A DNA stretch of 49,926 nt from Pseudomonadota bacterium (lineage in GTDB: Bacteria > Pseudomonadota > Gammaproteobacteria > Xanthomonadales > Rhodanobacteraceae): assembly GCA_021794575.1 (NCBI GenBank), contig JAJYQO010000068.1, positions 1 through 49,926 on the forward strand, written 5' to 3'. The stretch's first letter is position 1. Every line of letters starts with the position of its first letter. The position numbers and the translations under genes were made by a program. A model generated the notes under the pieces. It was given only the letters and a program-made list of their open reading frames with translations, did not search any database and was not told the origin of the DNA. Below are positions 17,880 through 28,110 of the stretch, piece after piece.

Positions 17880-18923
17880 TCAGCGAATGTCAGGAGCACC
17901 ATGGCGCAGCAGCATGTCGAGCTTGCGCAGGCGCAGGACGAAGTTGCTGAAGTAGCGACGCGGCATCCGATGCGGCGCCGACTGAACGGCGTGGCGCTGC
18001 GCGCGGAGTTGCTTGCGCCGCGTCCACAAGGCACCCCATACACCCGCGTAAACCTCGCGCCACAGGCGTGCATCACGGCGCAGCAGACTGAGCACGAAGC
18101 CCTCTAGTGTGAGTGCGAGCAAGTGCAGCGGCAGCAGCAGCCAGAGTGCCGCGCCGGGCGTGCAGATGACCATGGCGAAGGTCTTATTGCGCTCGCTGAG
18201 GCGGCGGCGACGGTAAGTGGTGGCCAGTCCGCTTGCGCCGGCGCGGTTGCCGCCGAAGCTGGCGCCCTGGCGATGGCGGTAGCCGCTGGCGGCGGGCACT
18301 TGCACCGGGTAGCCCGCCAATCGCGCGCGGCAGCACAGGTACAGGTCTTCGCCGATGGACTCGAACCACTCGGGGAAACCGCCGAGCTCGTGCCACAGGG
18401 CGCGCGGTATCCACAGGCAGGCGCCGATGACCATGGCCACGTCGCGCCGCTGCGGGTCGGTGCTGGGCACGGGGTTGTAGAACGGGTCGAGCAGGCAGCC
18501 GCGGTCGACCAGCGCGCCGCTTTCCCAGTCGTACTGGGGCAGGGCGAGAATGCCGCGCGGTTGCTGCTGACCGGCTTCCTGCAGCAGTGTGGCGAGCGCA
18601 TCGGGCGCGAGCGCGGCGTCGTTGTTGAGCAGCAGCACGAACTCGCCTTGCGCCTGCGCCACCATGCGGTTGTTGGCGATGCAGAAGCCGACATTGGCGT
18701 CGCTGGCGATGAGCGCGACTTGCGGATAACGCTCGCGCAGCAGTTGCAGCGAGCCATCGGTGGAGGCGTCGTCGTGGACGATGATCTCGGCAGGCGTATC
18801 GACCGTTTGCGCCAGCACCGAATCGATGCAATCGCCAAGCACGTTCGCGCCGTTGTAATTGGCGATGCACACGGAAATGCGCGGCGGCAGGTCAGGGTTC
18901 AAGGCTGGGCCGCGTTGAGCCAT
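17880..18923 (-). CDS. family 2 glycosyltransferase, rhamnosyltransferase/WcaA-like, membrane-anchored
   Basis: The 347-residue product has the family 2 order ISVCIANYNGANVLGDCIDS, then IIVHDDASTDGSLQLLRERY, then DANVGFCIANNRM and LLLNNDAALAPDAL. A later GEDLYLCCRARLAGYPV segment carries the ED motif. A hydrophobic stretch (ALWLLLPLHLLALTLEGFVLSLL) near residue 260 suggests membrane association. Enzymes of this type add sugars to O-antigen or exopolysaccharide. The start overlaps the epimerase gene by 25 bases, so it is the last gene of the minus-strand glycan operon. The donor and acceptor are unknown. Confidence 0.87.
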   Translation of the reverse strand: MAQRGPALNPDLPPRISVCIANYNGANVLGDCIDSVLAQTVDTPAEIIVHDDASTDGSLQLLRERYPQVALIASDANVGFCIANNRMVAQAQGEFVLLLNNDAALAPDALATLLQEAGQQQPRGILALPQYDWESGALVDRGCLLDPFYNPVPSTDPQRRDVAMVIGACLWIPRALWHELGGFPEWFESIGEDLYLCCRARLAGYPVQVPAASGYRHRQGASFGGNRAGASGLATTYRRRRLSERNKTFAMVICTPGAALWLLLPLHLLALTLEGFVLSLLRRDARLWREVYAGVWGALWTRRKQLRAQRHAVQSAPHRMPRRYFSNFVLRLRKLDMLLRHGAPDIR

Positions 18924-19807
18924 CGCCAGGTGTGCCGCAAGCCGGTCTGCAGGCTGGTGCGCGGCGCCCAGCCCAGCGTCTCCCGGATACGTGTGCCATC
19001 GAGCAGTACGCGGCGCAGATCCACCGCGCGCTCCGGGTGCTGCTCGCGCTGCAGGGTGCGCTCGGCCACTTGTTCGATGAGCGCGAGCAACTGCTGGAGG
19101 CTGGTGGCTTGCCCGCTGCAGACATTGAACACGCGCAGACCTTGGGGCGGCGGCCGCTGCAGCACAGCCATGCACGCGGCTATGAAGTCGTCGATGTAGA
19201 GATAGTCGCGCAAGCTTTCGCCATCGCCCCACAGAGTCATAGGCGCATCGCGCAGCAGGCAACCCATGGCGGCCGGAATCACACCGAAGCCGCCGTGCAG
19301 CGTTTGCCCCGGCCCGTATACGTTGGACGGGCGCAGCACCGTGGCGGTGCCGGAATGTTGCTGGCACCAGGCTTCGATGAAATGCTCCGCTGCCGCCTTG
19401 CCCGCGGCGTAGTACGAGCGCGGGTGAGCGGCCAGCGACTCCGCTGCGGGTCGATCCACATCGCCATACAGCGTGCCGCCGGAGGACACGTACAGCAGAT
19501 GGCAATCGGGCCGCGATTGCAGGGTCTGCAACAGCTTGAGCAGGGGAGCGAGGTTGCTGCGCAGCTCCAGCAGCGGGTCGGACGCCGAGCCCGCTGGTGT
19601 GGTGCCGGACGCCAACCACGCCACCGCATCGCAGCCTTGCAGCAGCGTCTGCGCGGCAGTGTCGGCGGTGACGATTGGCACGCCGGGGCCGAAGTCGCCC
19701 TGCCGCTGCTGAACCTGCGCGATCACGCTCACTCCGCCAGCCGCGAGCGCGCGCACCAGATGCTGGCCGATGAATCCTGCCGCACCCACCACGAGCACTT
19801 TGCGCAT
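18899..19807 (-). CDS. NAD-dependent epimerase/dehydratase (extended SDR), sugar-nucleotide modifying
   Basis: The 302-residue protein has the Rossmann motif GAAGFIG at residues 8-14. The SDR serines lie in LLYVSSGGTLYGD and the catalytic YxxxK in YYAAGKAAAEHF. The sugar-nucleotide motifs RPSNVYGPGQ and LRDYLYIDDFI are typical of UDP-glucose-4-epimerase-like and dTDP-sugar enzymes. It probably supplies an altered nucleotide sugar to its neighbouring glycosyltransferases. Its start overlaps the stop of the upstream family 4 glycosyltransferase gene (TGATG junction). The precise substrate cannot be assigned from motifs. Confidence 0.88.
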   Translation of the reverse strand: MRKVLVVGAAGFIGQHLVRALAAGGVSVIAQVQQRQGDFGPGVPIVTADTAAQTLLQGCDAVAWLASGTTPAGSASDPLLELRSNLAPLLKLLQTLQSRPDCHLLYVSSGGTLYGDVDRPAAESLAAHPRSYYAAGKAAAEHFIEAWCQQHSGTATVLRPSNVYGPGQTLHGGFGVIPAAMGCLLRDAPMTLWGDGESLRDYLYIDDFIAACMAVLQRPPPQGLRVFNVCSGQATSLQQLLALIEQVAERTLQREQHPERAVDLRRVLLDGTRIRETLGWAPRTSLQTGLRHTWRWLNAAQP

Positions 19808-20958
19808 CACGTCGATGCCTCCGCGACGAGTTTGCGATACAGCGTGACATAGCGCGTGGCGCAATCGTCCCAGGTGCCGATGCTCGCGCGCACCCAGGCA
19901 CGCGCGGCGGCACCGATGCGTTTGTTCTGGTCGAGGTTTTCCAGCCGTTCGATGCAGGCTTGGAAGGCCGTTGGACTGTCGCACAGCAAGCCGGTGTTCT
20001 CGTGCGAAATCAGATCGGCGTGGGCGGGCAGTTGCGAGGCGATGATGGGCAGCCCGGCGGCCATGGCCTCGAGCATCACCTGCGGGCGGCCTTCGCTGTG
20101 CTGACTCAAGCTGATGAGGCCATGTGCCGTAGGAAACCACTGCTCGCGCAGCACGGCCGGTGCGGCCGGACCGTGGTAACGCACCCACGGCGGCAGCGCG
20201 ATGCGTTCCTGCATGGGACCGAACAGGTGCAGTTCGCGCGGCCGGTCTCTGAACAGGGGCTCTCCCCACGCAAACAGATGGCCGAGCTTGTCGCGCGTCA
20301 GGCGCGACACCACCAGCCAGCGAGGCGGCGTATCGATTTCGGGTCGGCGCTCGATGGCGTACCAGTTGGCGTCGATCCCGAAAGGCACGGGCTGAACCTG
20401 GGCAACATCACCAAACAGTCGGCGCAGCGGAGCTTCCATCCATTCGGCATTCGGACAGATGACAACGGGTCTGCCGCGCATGGCATGACGCAACAGGGCG
20501 GGCATCATCGGCAGCTTCAGCAATTGCATGTCGGTGCCCAGCACGGTGACCAGTACCGGCAGATCGCGCGGCGCGGGCAGCATGGTCTGCAGCCAATTGC
20601 AGTGCAGCAAATCGATTTCGTGCCGGTTTCGGCGATAGCTCCGGCGCAACTGTTGCAACAGGCGCAATGCCAGCCAGCCTCCGCGTACGGTGTTGTTGCG
20701 CAGCGCGTGTGCGATGCCGCCTGCCCGCATCAGTGCGCCTAGCCAGAGCGATTCCTCAGGCGTGGTGGCGTCGGTCACCGCGGCGCTGCGCTCGCCCGGC
20801 GGCGCCCACAAGGACACCCGCAGGTCGTCGCGCCGCGCGAGCGCATCGACCAGATGACGAATGAACAATCCCCGCCAGTCGCCGCGGTTGGCGGGATACG
20901 AGGTGGCGACGAACAGGATCGAAAGCCGTCCGGTCGCATCGCTGGCGTGGTGCGGCAT
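19807..20958 (-). CDS. family 4 glycosyltransferase
   Basis: The 383-residue product has the GT-B layout. An N-terminal ILFVATSYPANRGDWRGLFI region is followed by LHCNWLQTMLPAP. The donor-binding half has WLVVSRLTRDKLGHLF and ends in SLSQHSEGRPQVMLEAMAAG, the conserved E-x7-E region. Such enzymes add a sugar from a nucleotide donor to a growing lipid-linked glycan at the cytoplasmic membrane. I chose ATG 20958, because the longer upstream frame is non-homologous read-through of the preceding gene. Five bases separate it from the GT-C/TPR gene upstream, implying co-transcription. Confidence 0.87.
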   Translation of the reverse strand: MPHHASDATGRLSILFVATSYPANRGDWRGLFIRHLVDALARRDDLRVSLWAPPGERSAAVTDATTPEESLWLGALMRAGGIAHALRNNTVRGGWLALRLLQQLRRSYRRNRHEIDLLHCNWLQTMLPAPRDLPVLVTVLGTDMQLLKLPMMPALLRHAMRGRPVVICPNAEWMEAPLRRLFGDVAQVQPVPFGIDANWYAIERRPEIDTPPRWLVVSRLTRDKLGHLFAWGEPLFRDRPRELHLFGPMQERIALPPWVRYHGPAAPAVLREQWFPTAHGLISLSQHSEGRPQVMLEAMAAGLPIIASQLPAHADLISHENTGLLCDSPTAFQACIERLENLDQNKRIGAAARAWVRASIGTWDDCATRYVTLYRKLVAEAST

Positions 20959-20963
20959 GGGTG

Positions 20964-22898
20964 TCAATTGGCGCACCCCGTCCCGTTTTGCCCCGCTGCC
21001 AGGCAGTTCTCCATCTGATGCACCGTCGTCGGCCCCAGCATCAACCGTTGGTCGGCGCCGATCTTGGCGAACTCGGCGCGGGCCTGCTGCACGTGTCCGG
21101 TGACGGCCAGCAGCCGCACCAGGGTGACGCGGTAGATCGGCTCGCCGGGGTCGATCTCGACCGCGCGCTTGAATAGCGCCAATGCGGCGGGTGTGTCGTG
21201 CAGCACGTTGAGGGTGTAGTCGCCGTAGACCTCGGCGATGCGCGCCGACTGGTGGTGGTGGCCGAGGGCCGCCTTGAAAGCCGCCACCATCTCGTGCTTG
21301 GGCAGTTCGCACAGACCCTGGCGCGCGCAGGTGGTCAGCGCTTGCAATGAACTTTCCTCCTGCACGCCAGGCGTGCGGTCCTTGAGGCGCGCGATCATGC
21401 GGTTCCACCACTCCTGCCTGATGGGCCGATGCAGGCGCGCGTTGAAGAAGATCAGCGCCTGCTCGGGCAGGATGGACGAATCAGGCAGGTTCATCGCGCG
21501 TTCCAGCGGCGGGTAGGCCAGCGGCGTGAACGGCGAATCCGGGTCATATCCCGACAGAATGATGTAGGTGCGGCCCAGTTCGTACTGCGCACGCGGCGAG
21601 TCGGGTGCGCGCAGCGCCAGTTGCTGCGCCAGCCGCAGCGGGCTGCCCCAGGCCCACGCGGTTTGCGCGGTCAGCACCGTCCACCACGCGAACAGCACGC
21701 CCAGCAGTGCGCCGCGTGCCAGCGGCAGCGCCGCGCGCGGCGCCGCCAGCAGCGGCACGATGGCCAGCAGCACGCCGAAGCTGGCGAAATAGTTGCGCTG
21801 CTCGTAGACCAACTCCAGCGGAATCACCGTGCCGGTCATCAGCTGCGCGCCCAGGAACAGCACGATGCCCAGCGCCAGCAGCGGCGCGCGCCGCCGCTGC
21901 CACAGCGCCAGCGCGATCAGCGCGGCGATGCCGACCAGCGCCGCCAGCGTGGTCCACGGCTGCAGCAGTCCGGTCGAGATGTGGATGTCGTCGTGGTAGA
22001 AACTCAGCGCGTGCGGTGTGGGCAGAATGATCCAGCGCAGGTAATCCATGACGATGCGCGCCTCGCTCAGCAGACGCTGGCCGAGGGTGAAATCGCGTGT
22101 GGCCCAGGTCAGTGGATTCATGATGCCGGGCAGCAACCAGCCCAGGCCGATGACGCCGGGCAGCACCAGCTCGATGCCGAATAGGGCGTATACGCGCGTG
22201 TCGCGGCGATGGTCGGGAAAGCTGCGGCCCTTGAACAGCATCCACTCGATCAGCAGCGCGTAGAACGGCGCCATCGCCGCGTCTTCCTTGGCGGTGATGC
22301 CGATGAAGGTCCACAGGCCCAGCCCGATGAACGCGCCCCAGAAACCGCGTCCGTCCTGTTGCATGCGCATGCGTCCGCGTACATAGGCCAGCAGCGCGGC
22401 CAGCACGAACAGGTTGCCCAGCGATTCCATGCGCTGTACCACGTAGACCACCGCGGTGAGGTTGATCGGCAACAGCAGCCAGCCGCCGGCGATGAGCGCG
22501 GCATACCAGCGCTCCGCATCGGCGCCGAGCCCCGGCTTGCCCACGCGCAGCAACCGCCGTGTCAGCAGATACAGCAATAGGCCATTGCCGAGGTGGATCA
22601 GTACATTGGTCAGCTTGAACCAGAACGGATCGGTGCCGGTCAGCAGCCAGTTGGCGGTGAAGGTCAGCGAGGACAGCGGCCGGTGAAACTGGCTGGAGGG
22701 CGAGGACAGCGCCGCGGCGATCAACGTATCGAGATCGACATGCGCGGGCCGCAACGCACCGTTGTCGACGATGTTGGGGTAGTCGTCGAAGGTGTAACCG
22801 CCGTACAGCCCCGACCAGTACACCGCGACCGTCAGCGCCATGAACAGGGGCAGCAGGAAGGGCAGCAGACGCTGGCGCAGGTTCGGGGTGGGGCTCAA
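20964..22898 (-). CDS. GT-C-like polytopic membrane protein with C-terminal TPR region (TMTC/PMT-like), paralogue 2
   Basis: The 644-residue product has about ten hydrophobic segments. The first periplasmic loop carries GGYTFDDYPNIVDN, with an acidic DD pair like that of GT-C glycosyltransferases, followed by FHRPLSSLTFTANW. Later conserved points are VVYVVQRMESLGNLFVLAAL and VYEQRNYFASFGVLLA. From about residue 430 the protein is soluble and TPR-like (AALALFKRAVEIDPGEPIYR). This resembles eukaryotic TMTC O-mannosyltransferases and bacterial TPR proteins of unproven role. The start is TTG 22898 with a strong GAGGAG Shine-Dalgarno sequence six bases upstream. It heads the operon running to 17880. 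Confidence 0.8.
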   Translation of the reverse strand: MSPTPNLRQRLLPFLLPLFMALTVAVYWSGLYGGYTFDDYPNIVDNGALRPAHVDLDTLIAAALSSPSSQFHRPLSSLTFTANWLLTGTDPFWFKLTNVLIHLGNGLLLYLLTRRLLRVGKPGLGADAERWYAALIAGGWLLLPINLTAVVYVVQRMESLGNLFVLAALLAYVRGRMRMQQDGRGFWGAFIGLGLWTFIGITAKEDAAMAPFYALLIEWMLFKGRSFPDHRRDTRVYALFGIELVLPGVIGLGWLLPGIMNPLTWATRDFTLGQRLLSEARIVMDYLRWIILPTPHALSFYHDDIHISTGLLQPWTTLAALVGIAALIALALWQRRRAPLLALGIVLFLGAQLMTGTVIPLELVYEQRNYFASFGVLLAIVPLLAAPRAALPLARGALLGVLFAWWTVLTAQTAWAWGSPLRLAQQLALRAPDSPRAQYELGRTYIILSGYDPDSPFTPLAYPPLERAMNLPDSSILPEQALIFFNARLHRPIRQEWWNRMIARLKDRTPGVQEESSLQALTTCARQGLCELPKHEMVAAFKAALGHHHQSARIAEVYGDYTLNVLHDTPAALALFKRAVEIDPGEPIYRVTLVRLLAVTGHVQQARAEFAKIGADQRLMLGPTTVHQMENCLAAGQNGTGCAN

Positions 22899-23136
22899 GC
22901 GTTTCTCCTCGGCATCAGGCGCTCATGCAGTGGCGCGAGAGTGTCGCACAGGCACCCGCCGCCGCTGCAGTCGCCAGGATCGGTGCGAGCCTGGCGTTGC
23001 CGAATGCATGGTGACGATCGCCCGGCACCGAACCCTCACCCCGATCCCGGCGGGAGGGGGCTTCTAGCTGCTGCACTTCGACGCGAATCAGGAAACCGCT
23101 TCGGCATACGAAGTGCTTGCATGCAGCCGTTTTGAA
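22899..23136. other. intergenic gap with a degenerate dispersed repeat
   Basis: This 238-base gap separates the two paralogous GT-C/TPR genes. The stretch 23034-23062 (CCCTCACCCCGATCCCGGC, then GGGAGGGGGC) resembles the dispersed 'CCCTCACCCC...GGGGAGAGGGG' intergenic repeat common in Xanthomonadales genomes, here shortened and diverged. No reading frame with gene-like features is visible. A promoter for the downstream gene (TTG 22898) must lie here, but I cannot place it. Confidence 0.4.
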
Positions 23137-25257
23137 TCAGGCGGCAGAATGTCCGGTTTTGCAAACCGGTCTGTTGTCTTCCGGACGGCGCGCAGCCTCC
23201 CCTCCGCACGCCGTCCTCGATGGCGAGGATGCGCCCCGAGCGGCGGTCATGCTGGGGGTGGCGGTGCCGTGATCCTTCGCAGCGGCGGCGTTCTGCAGCG
23301 CCGCGCGCAGTTGCGCCAGCGCACGCGGCCAGTAGTCCTGTTCGCGCAGCACCCAGGCATGCACCATGCCCATGCCGAAGCCGGGCGCAGGCGCCAGCGG
23401 CGCGACTTGCCGGTATGAATCGAGCAGCGCCAGCGCCAGGCGCGGATGGCCGGCGCTGCCCAACTCGGCGGCGGCGGCGGCGGCGAAGCCAGGGCGGATG
23501 TCGAAGCCCAGCGCGTAGCTCAGCTCGCCCAGCGCGGCCTGCGCCCGGCCGCGCGCCAGCAGCACGCTGCCGGCCAGATAATGCAGATCCTGCTGGCGGC
23601 CGGCGTTGTTCTTGATGCGCGGGTTGTGCAGGCCCGCGTCCACCAGGCTTTGCAGCAGCGGCAGATCGAATCCGGGACACTGGCCCGAGCGCGCCACGGC
23701 AATGGCGCGCGCGAACCAGCTGGTCAGCAGCGTGCCGGGGTCGCGCATGGTGGCCATGGCGGTGCGCGCGGCCTGTGCGGCGGCCGGTTGCACGCCGCCC
23801 AGTCGGCACTGCACGTTGAGCAGATTGAACGCCAGTTGCACCTGGTCGGGATGTGCGGCCAGCAGGGGCAGCAGACGGCGCTCGGCATCCTGTGGCTGGC
23901 CGTTGGCGGCCTCGAACTGCGCGGCATAGGCCTGTGCGCGCGCCGAATGCGGATTGATCCGGGCCCACAGCATGGCCTGCTGGTCCGCATGTCCCCACAG
24001 CACCGCGCGCTGCAAGGTCAGCAGCGCCAGCAGCAGCGGCAGGCCGATGGTCAGCGTGCCCCTGAAACCGCGCCAGCGACGCAGATCGCTCAGCCACCAC
24101 GCCGGCGGCCAAAACATCGTCATCGCCGGCAAGTAATTGCGGTGCTCGAAGTACAGCTCCAGCGGCACCGTGGTGGACTCCAGCGCCATGCCGGCGAAAT
24201 AGAACAGGATGGCCAGCGCCAGCACCGGATGCGTGCGCCGCCAGCGCCAGCCCAGCGCGATCAGCGCGATGATGCCGAGCAGCGCCGGCAGCGTGTCGGC
24301 CGGATGCCACAGGCTGCGCGAGACCGCGAATGCGTCGTTGAATAAACCGGTCGAAAACGGCCGCGGCAGCCACAGCAGCTTGAGGTAGTCCCACAGCGCG
24401 CGTGGTTCGGTCAGCAGGCGCTGGGGCTCGGTCCAGCGCCGCACCTCGGGATGATGCAGTGTGGCTTGCAGGCCGGCCCACAGCAGATACGCCAGCAGCA
24501 GCAGCGCCGGCAGCGCTGCGAAGATCCACAGCATGACGCGCCAATGTCTGCGGCTGCTGTCGGCCAGCGGCTGGCGCGCGAACACCGTGGCCTCCAGCAC
24601 CAGCGCCAGCAGCGGCAGCAGCGCGCCGTTGGCCTTGGACAGCGTGGCCAGCAGCGTGCATCCGACCAGACCCAGCAGCGCCCAGGCGATACCGCCAGCG
24701 CCGCGGCCGTCCAGCATCAGGCGGCGTCCGCGCGCATAGGCCAGCAGGCCCAGCAGCACGAAGAATGTCGCCAGCATGGCCTCGCGCTGCACCACGTACA
24801 GCGTGGTCGAGACAAACAGCGGATGCAGCATCCACAGCGCCGCACCGAGCACCGCCGCGCGCGCGGCGCGCGTGCCGGTGGGCTCCAGCACGAGACCCAG
24901 TCGCCACAGCAGCGCAGCCAGCAGCGTGCCGTTGGCCAGTTGCAGCACGAGGTTGGTGAACTTGAACGGCCACGGCGGCGCCGGCCAGTTGCGCGCGTCG
25001 ATCAGAAAACTCAACAGCGCGATCGGCCGCCCCGTCGGATCGCCGCCGCCGGCGGTGATGTAGCGCCAGAACACCGCCCAGCTGTGCACCGGACCGAACT
25101 CGCCCAGCTTGGGCAGGGTGCCGAAATCGTCGAACAGGAATGGTCCTTGCAGACCTTGCCAATATGCCCACAGCACCAGCAGCAGCACGGCCAGCAGGCC
25201 CAGCGGCGCCCACCAGCGTTCCGGAATCAGCGGCAGTTCGCGCGGCGGGCTGGACAT
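23137..25257 (-). CDS. GT-C-like polytopic membrane protein with C-terminal TPR region, paralogue 1
   Basis: The roughly 706-residue product shares its plan with the downstream paralogue. A first hydrophobic helix is followed by GPFLFDDFGTLPKLGEFGPV, with the acidic DD pair, then GRPIALLSFLIDARNW, VVQREAMLATFFVLLGLLAY and YFEHRNYLPAMTMFWPPAWW. After about ten membrane segments comes an Ala/Leu-rich repeat region (about residues 430-660) consistent with TPRs. The start is ATG 25257, with GAGGAG six bases upstream; an in-frame ATG nine codons earlier lacks such a site. The last 40 or so residues are low-complexity. The function is unproven; protein O-glycosylation or a role in glycan assembly is possible. 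Confidence 0.78.
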   Translation of the reverse strand: MSSPPRELPLIPERWWAPLGLLAVLLLVLWAYWQGLQGPFLFDDFGTLPKLGEFGPVHSWAVFWRYITAGGGDPTGRPIALLSFLIDARNWPAPPWPFKFTNLVLQLANGTLLAALLWRLGLVLEPTGTRAARAAVLGAALWMLHPLFVSTTLYVVQREAMLATFFVLLGLLAYARGRRLMLDGRGAGGIAWALLGLVGCTLLATLSKANGALLPLLALVLEATVFARQPLADSSRRHWRVMLWIFAALPALLLLAYLLWAGLQATLHHPEVRRWTEPQRLLTEPRALWDYLKLLWLPRPFSTGLFNDAFAVSRSLWHPADTLPALLGIIALIALGWRWRRTHPVLALAILFYFAGMALESTTVPLELYFEHRNYLPAMTMFWPPAWWLSDLRRWRGFRGTLTIGLPLLLALLTLQRAVLWGHADQQAMLWARINPHSARAQAYAAQFEAANGQPQDAERRLLPLLAAHPDQVQLAFNLLNVQCRLGGVQPAAAQAARTAMATMRDPGTLLTSWFARAIAVARSGQCPGFDLPLLQSLVDAGLHNPRIKNNAGRQQDLHYLAGSVLLARGRAQAALGELSYALGFDIRPGFAAAAAAELGSAGHPRLALALLDSYRQVAPLAPAPGFGMGMVHAWVLREQDYWPRALAQLRAALQNAAAAKDHGTATPSMTAARGASSPSRTACGGEAARRPEDNRPVCKTGHSAA

Positions 25258-25554
25258 GCGTGCTCCTCGTGACGGGCGGCGCATGATGGCATGCGTGCGG
25301 ATGTTCCGGCATCGCGATGCTGGCGGCGCACTACGGGGTAAAACCGAAGCTCGATGTCATGTCCGGTGTGCAACCTTTCAATCCGTCATTCCAGTTCACG
25401 CACGAGCATGCAGCGCTGTAATTCCGACCGGCGCGCAGAGCGTCGGGCCGGAAGCCGGGCAGGCCGCACGAGCGCCGCTGGATCCCCGCGTTCGCGGGGA
25501 TGACTCGATGAGCCTGGTCGTTCCGCGTTGACGCAGGCGCCGAGGAATGGCGTG
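25258..25554. other. intergenic region carrying REP-like sequence
   Basis: This nearly 300-base gap between the sufE-type gene and the first GT-C/TPR gene has no convincing gene. From about 25384 (CCGTCATTCCAG) to 25505 it looks like a degenerate bipartite dispersed repeat whose best-preserved half is the hairpin at 25482-25501. The promoter of the GT-C/TPR gene should lie in 25258-25380, but no strong hexamers stand out. Confidence 0.45.
25482..25501. repeat. REP-like perfect inverted repeat
   Basis: ATCCCCGCG and CGCGGGGAT form a perfect 9-bp stem around TT. It is flanked by CTGG on the left and GACTCG on the right. The core 'CCCCGCGTTCGCGGGGATGA' is a very common dispersed extragenic palindrome in proteobacterial genomes. 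It may act as a transcription or mRNA-end element. It has no gene of its own here. Confidence 0.65.
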
Positions 25555-25997
25555 TCAATGCGCTTGCAGCCGCGCCGCGGCAAGTTCGCGGATGCGCGCC
25601 AGCATCGCGGCGAGCCCGTTGGCGCGGGTGGGCGAGAGCGCCTTGGCCAGGCCGATGTCGCGGATGAAGGTCGGCTCGGTATCGAGGATCTCGCGCGCGC
25701 TGCGGCCGGAGTACACGCGCAGCAGCAGTGCGATCAGCCCGGAGACGATGGCCGAATCGCTGATGGCGCGGATTTCGATACGCGCGGCATCGCCCTCGAT
25801 ATGCATCCACACCATCGACTGGCAGCCGTGCACGCGGTATTCCTCGGTTTTCATCGCGTCCGGCAGATCCGGCAGTTTCTTGCCGAGGTCGATCAGGTAC
25901 TGGTAGCGCTCGGACCAGTCGCCGAACAGCGCGAACTCCTCGACGATGGCGCTTGCGGCATCGGCGGCGCCGGCTTCCCGGGTATCGACGCGATCGC

Positions 25998-26001
<4 letters not shown>
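25555..26001 (-). CDS. sufE: SufE-family sulfur acceptor protein
   Basis: The 148-residue protein has the SufE fold pattern [20 protein letters not shown], then [13 protein letters not shown] with the acceptor cysteine at residue 60. It ends with [20 protein letters not shown], the normal family C-terminus. SufE takes persulfide sulfur from the cysteine desulfurase SufS for iron-sulfur cluster assembly. Its ATG overlaps the cysS stop by four bases, so it is translated with cysS. The pairing may reflect a shared link to cysteine. The suf operon is not nearby, so CsdE-like use is the alternative. Confidence 0.88.
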
Positions 26002-27416
<1,415 letters not shown>

Positions 27417-27558
27417 AAAACGTCGCTGTGGTGCGGGTTTTCAGTTTATCAGCCGGCCTGCGCGCGCCGCGGGTTTTTACGCGTGGATTCAGCCGCGACC
27501 TGCTCCAATCCGCGCCATAGAGGCCGCCAAAGCGGCCCTCGCCCCGAACGAGGTTGTC

Positions 27559-28110
27559 ATGCGCAAGTCTGTCCTGCTCCTGGTTTCGATCAGTCTGCTG
27601 CTGGTTGGCCCGTTTTCCGCTGCCGTCCAAGCGCAGGACGGCGGCTATTGGCGCGATGCACCGCCGCCCGAACGCGGCAACGTGCACTACGCCTGGGCCG
27701 ACGTGCTGCGCGTCGATCCCATCTATGCGGTGGTGCAGGATCAGTACCCGCAGCAGCGCTGCTACCAGCAGCAGGTGGTGCAGCAGAGCGGCGGCAGTAC
27801 CGCCGGCACCTTGCTGGGCGCCATCGTCGGCGGCGCCCTCGGCCACCAGGTTGGTCACGGCCGCGGCAACACCGCGGCCACCATTGGCGGTGCGGTGATC
27901 GGCGGCGTGGTGGGTAACAACGCCAGCTCCGGCGAACATGTCGTCGATCAGACCCGCTGCGAGCAAGTCGCCGACCGCACGGTCGAGCACCGCCGCATCG
28001 ATGGCTACAACGTCGAATACCGCTACCACGGCGATGTCTACGTGTCGCGCCTGAATTACGATCCGGGCGACCGTCTGCGCATCCGCATCAGCGTGGCGCC
28101 TGCCGACTGA
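27559..28110 (+). CDS. glycine-zipper 2TM-domain envelope protein (possible lipoprotein-like, secreted)
   Basis: The 183-residue product has a Sec signal peptide (MRKSVLLLVSISLLLVGPFS, then AAVQAQ). A central glycine-zipper pair (GTLLGAIVGGALGHQVGHG and AATIGGAVIGGVVGNNASS) matches the Rick_17kDa/2TM family. After this come CEQVADRTVEHRRIDGYNVEY, then YRYHGDVYVSRLNYDPGDRL, a tail often seen in these outer-membrane-associated proteins. No lipobox cysteine is present after the signal peptide. Its 5' region (27520-27540) forms a GAGGCCGC/GCGGCC(C)TC hairpin, and CGAGG precedes the ATG. The role is unknown; envelope integrity is likely. Confidence 0.85.
   Translation: MRKSVLLLVSISLLLVGPFSAAVQAQDGGYWRDAPPPERGNVHYAWADVLRVDPIYAVVQDQYPQQRCYQQQVVQQSGGSTAGTLLGAIVGGALGHQVGHGRGNTAATIGGAVIGGVVGNNASSGEHVVDQTRCEQVADRTVEHRRIDGYNVEYRYHGDVYVSRLNYDPGDRLRIRISVAPAD

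Noticed and set aside
21429-22184. Gln/Arg-rich plus-strand frame opposite a GT-C/TPR gene
   Set aside because: Low-complexity composition from reading membrane-protein codons backwards; no ribosome site or motif.
25475-25505. Possible CRISPR repeat
   Set aside because: A single palindrome with no regular spacers or repeated units; it fits a REP-type dispersed repeat.
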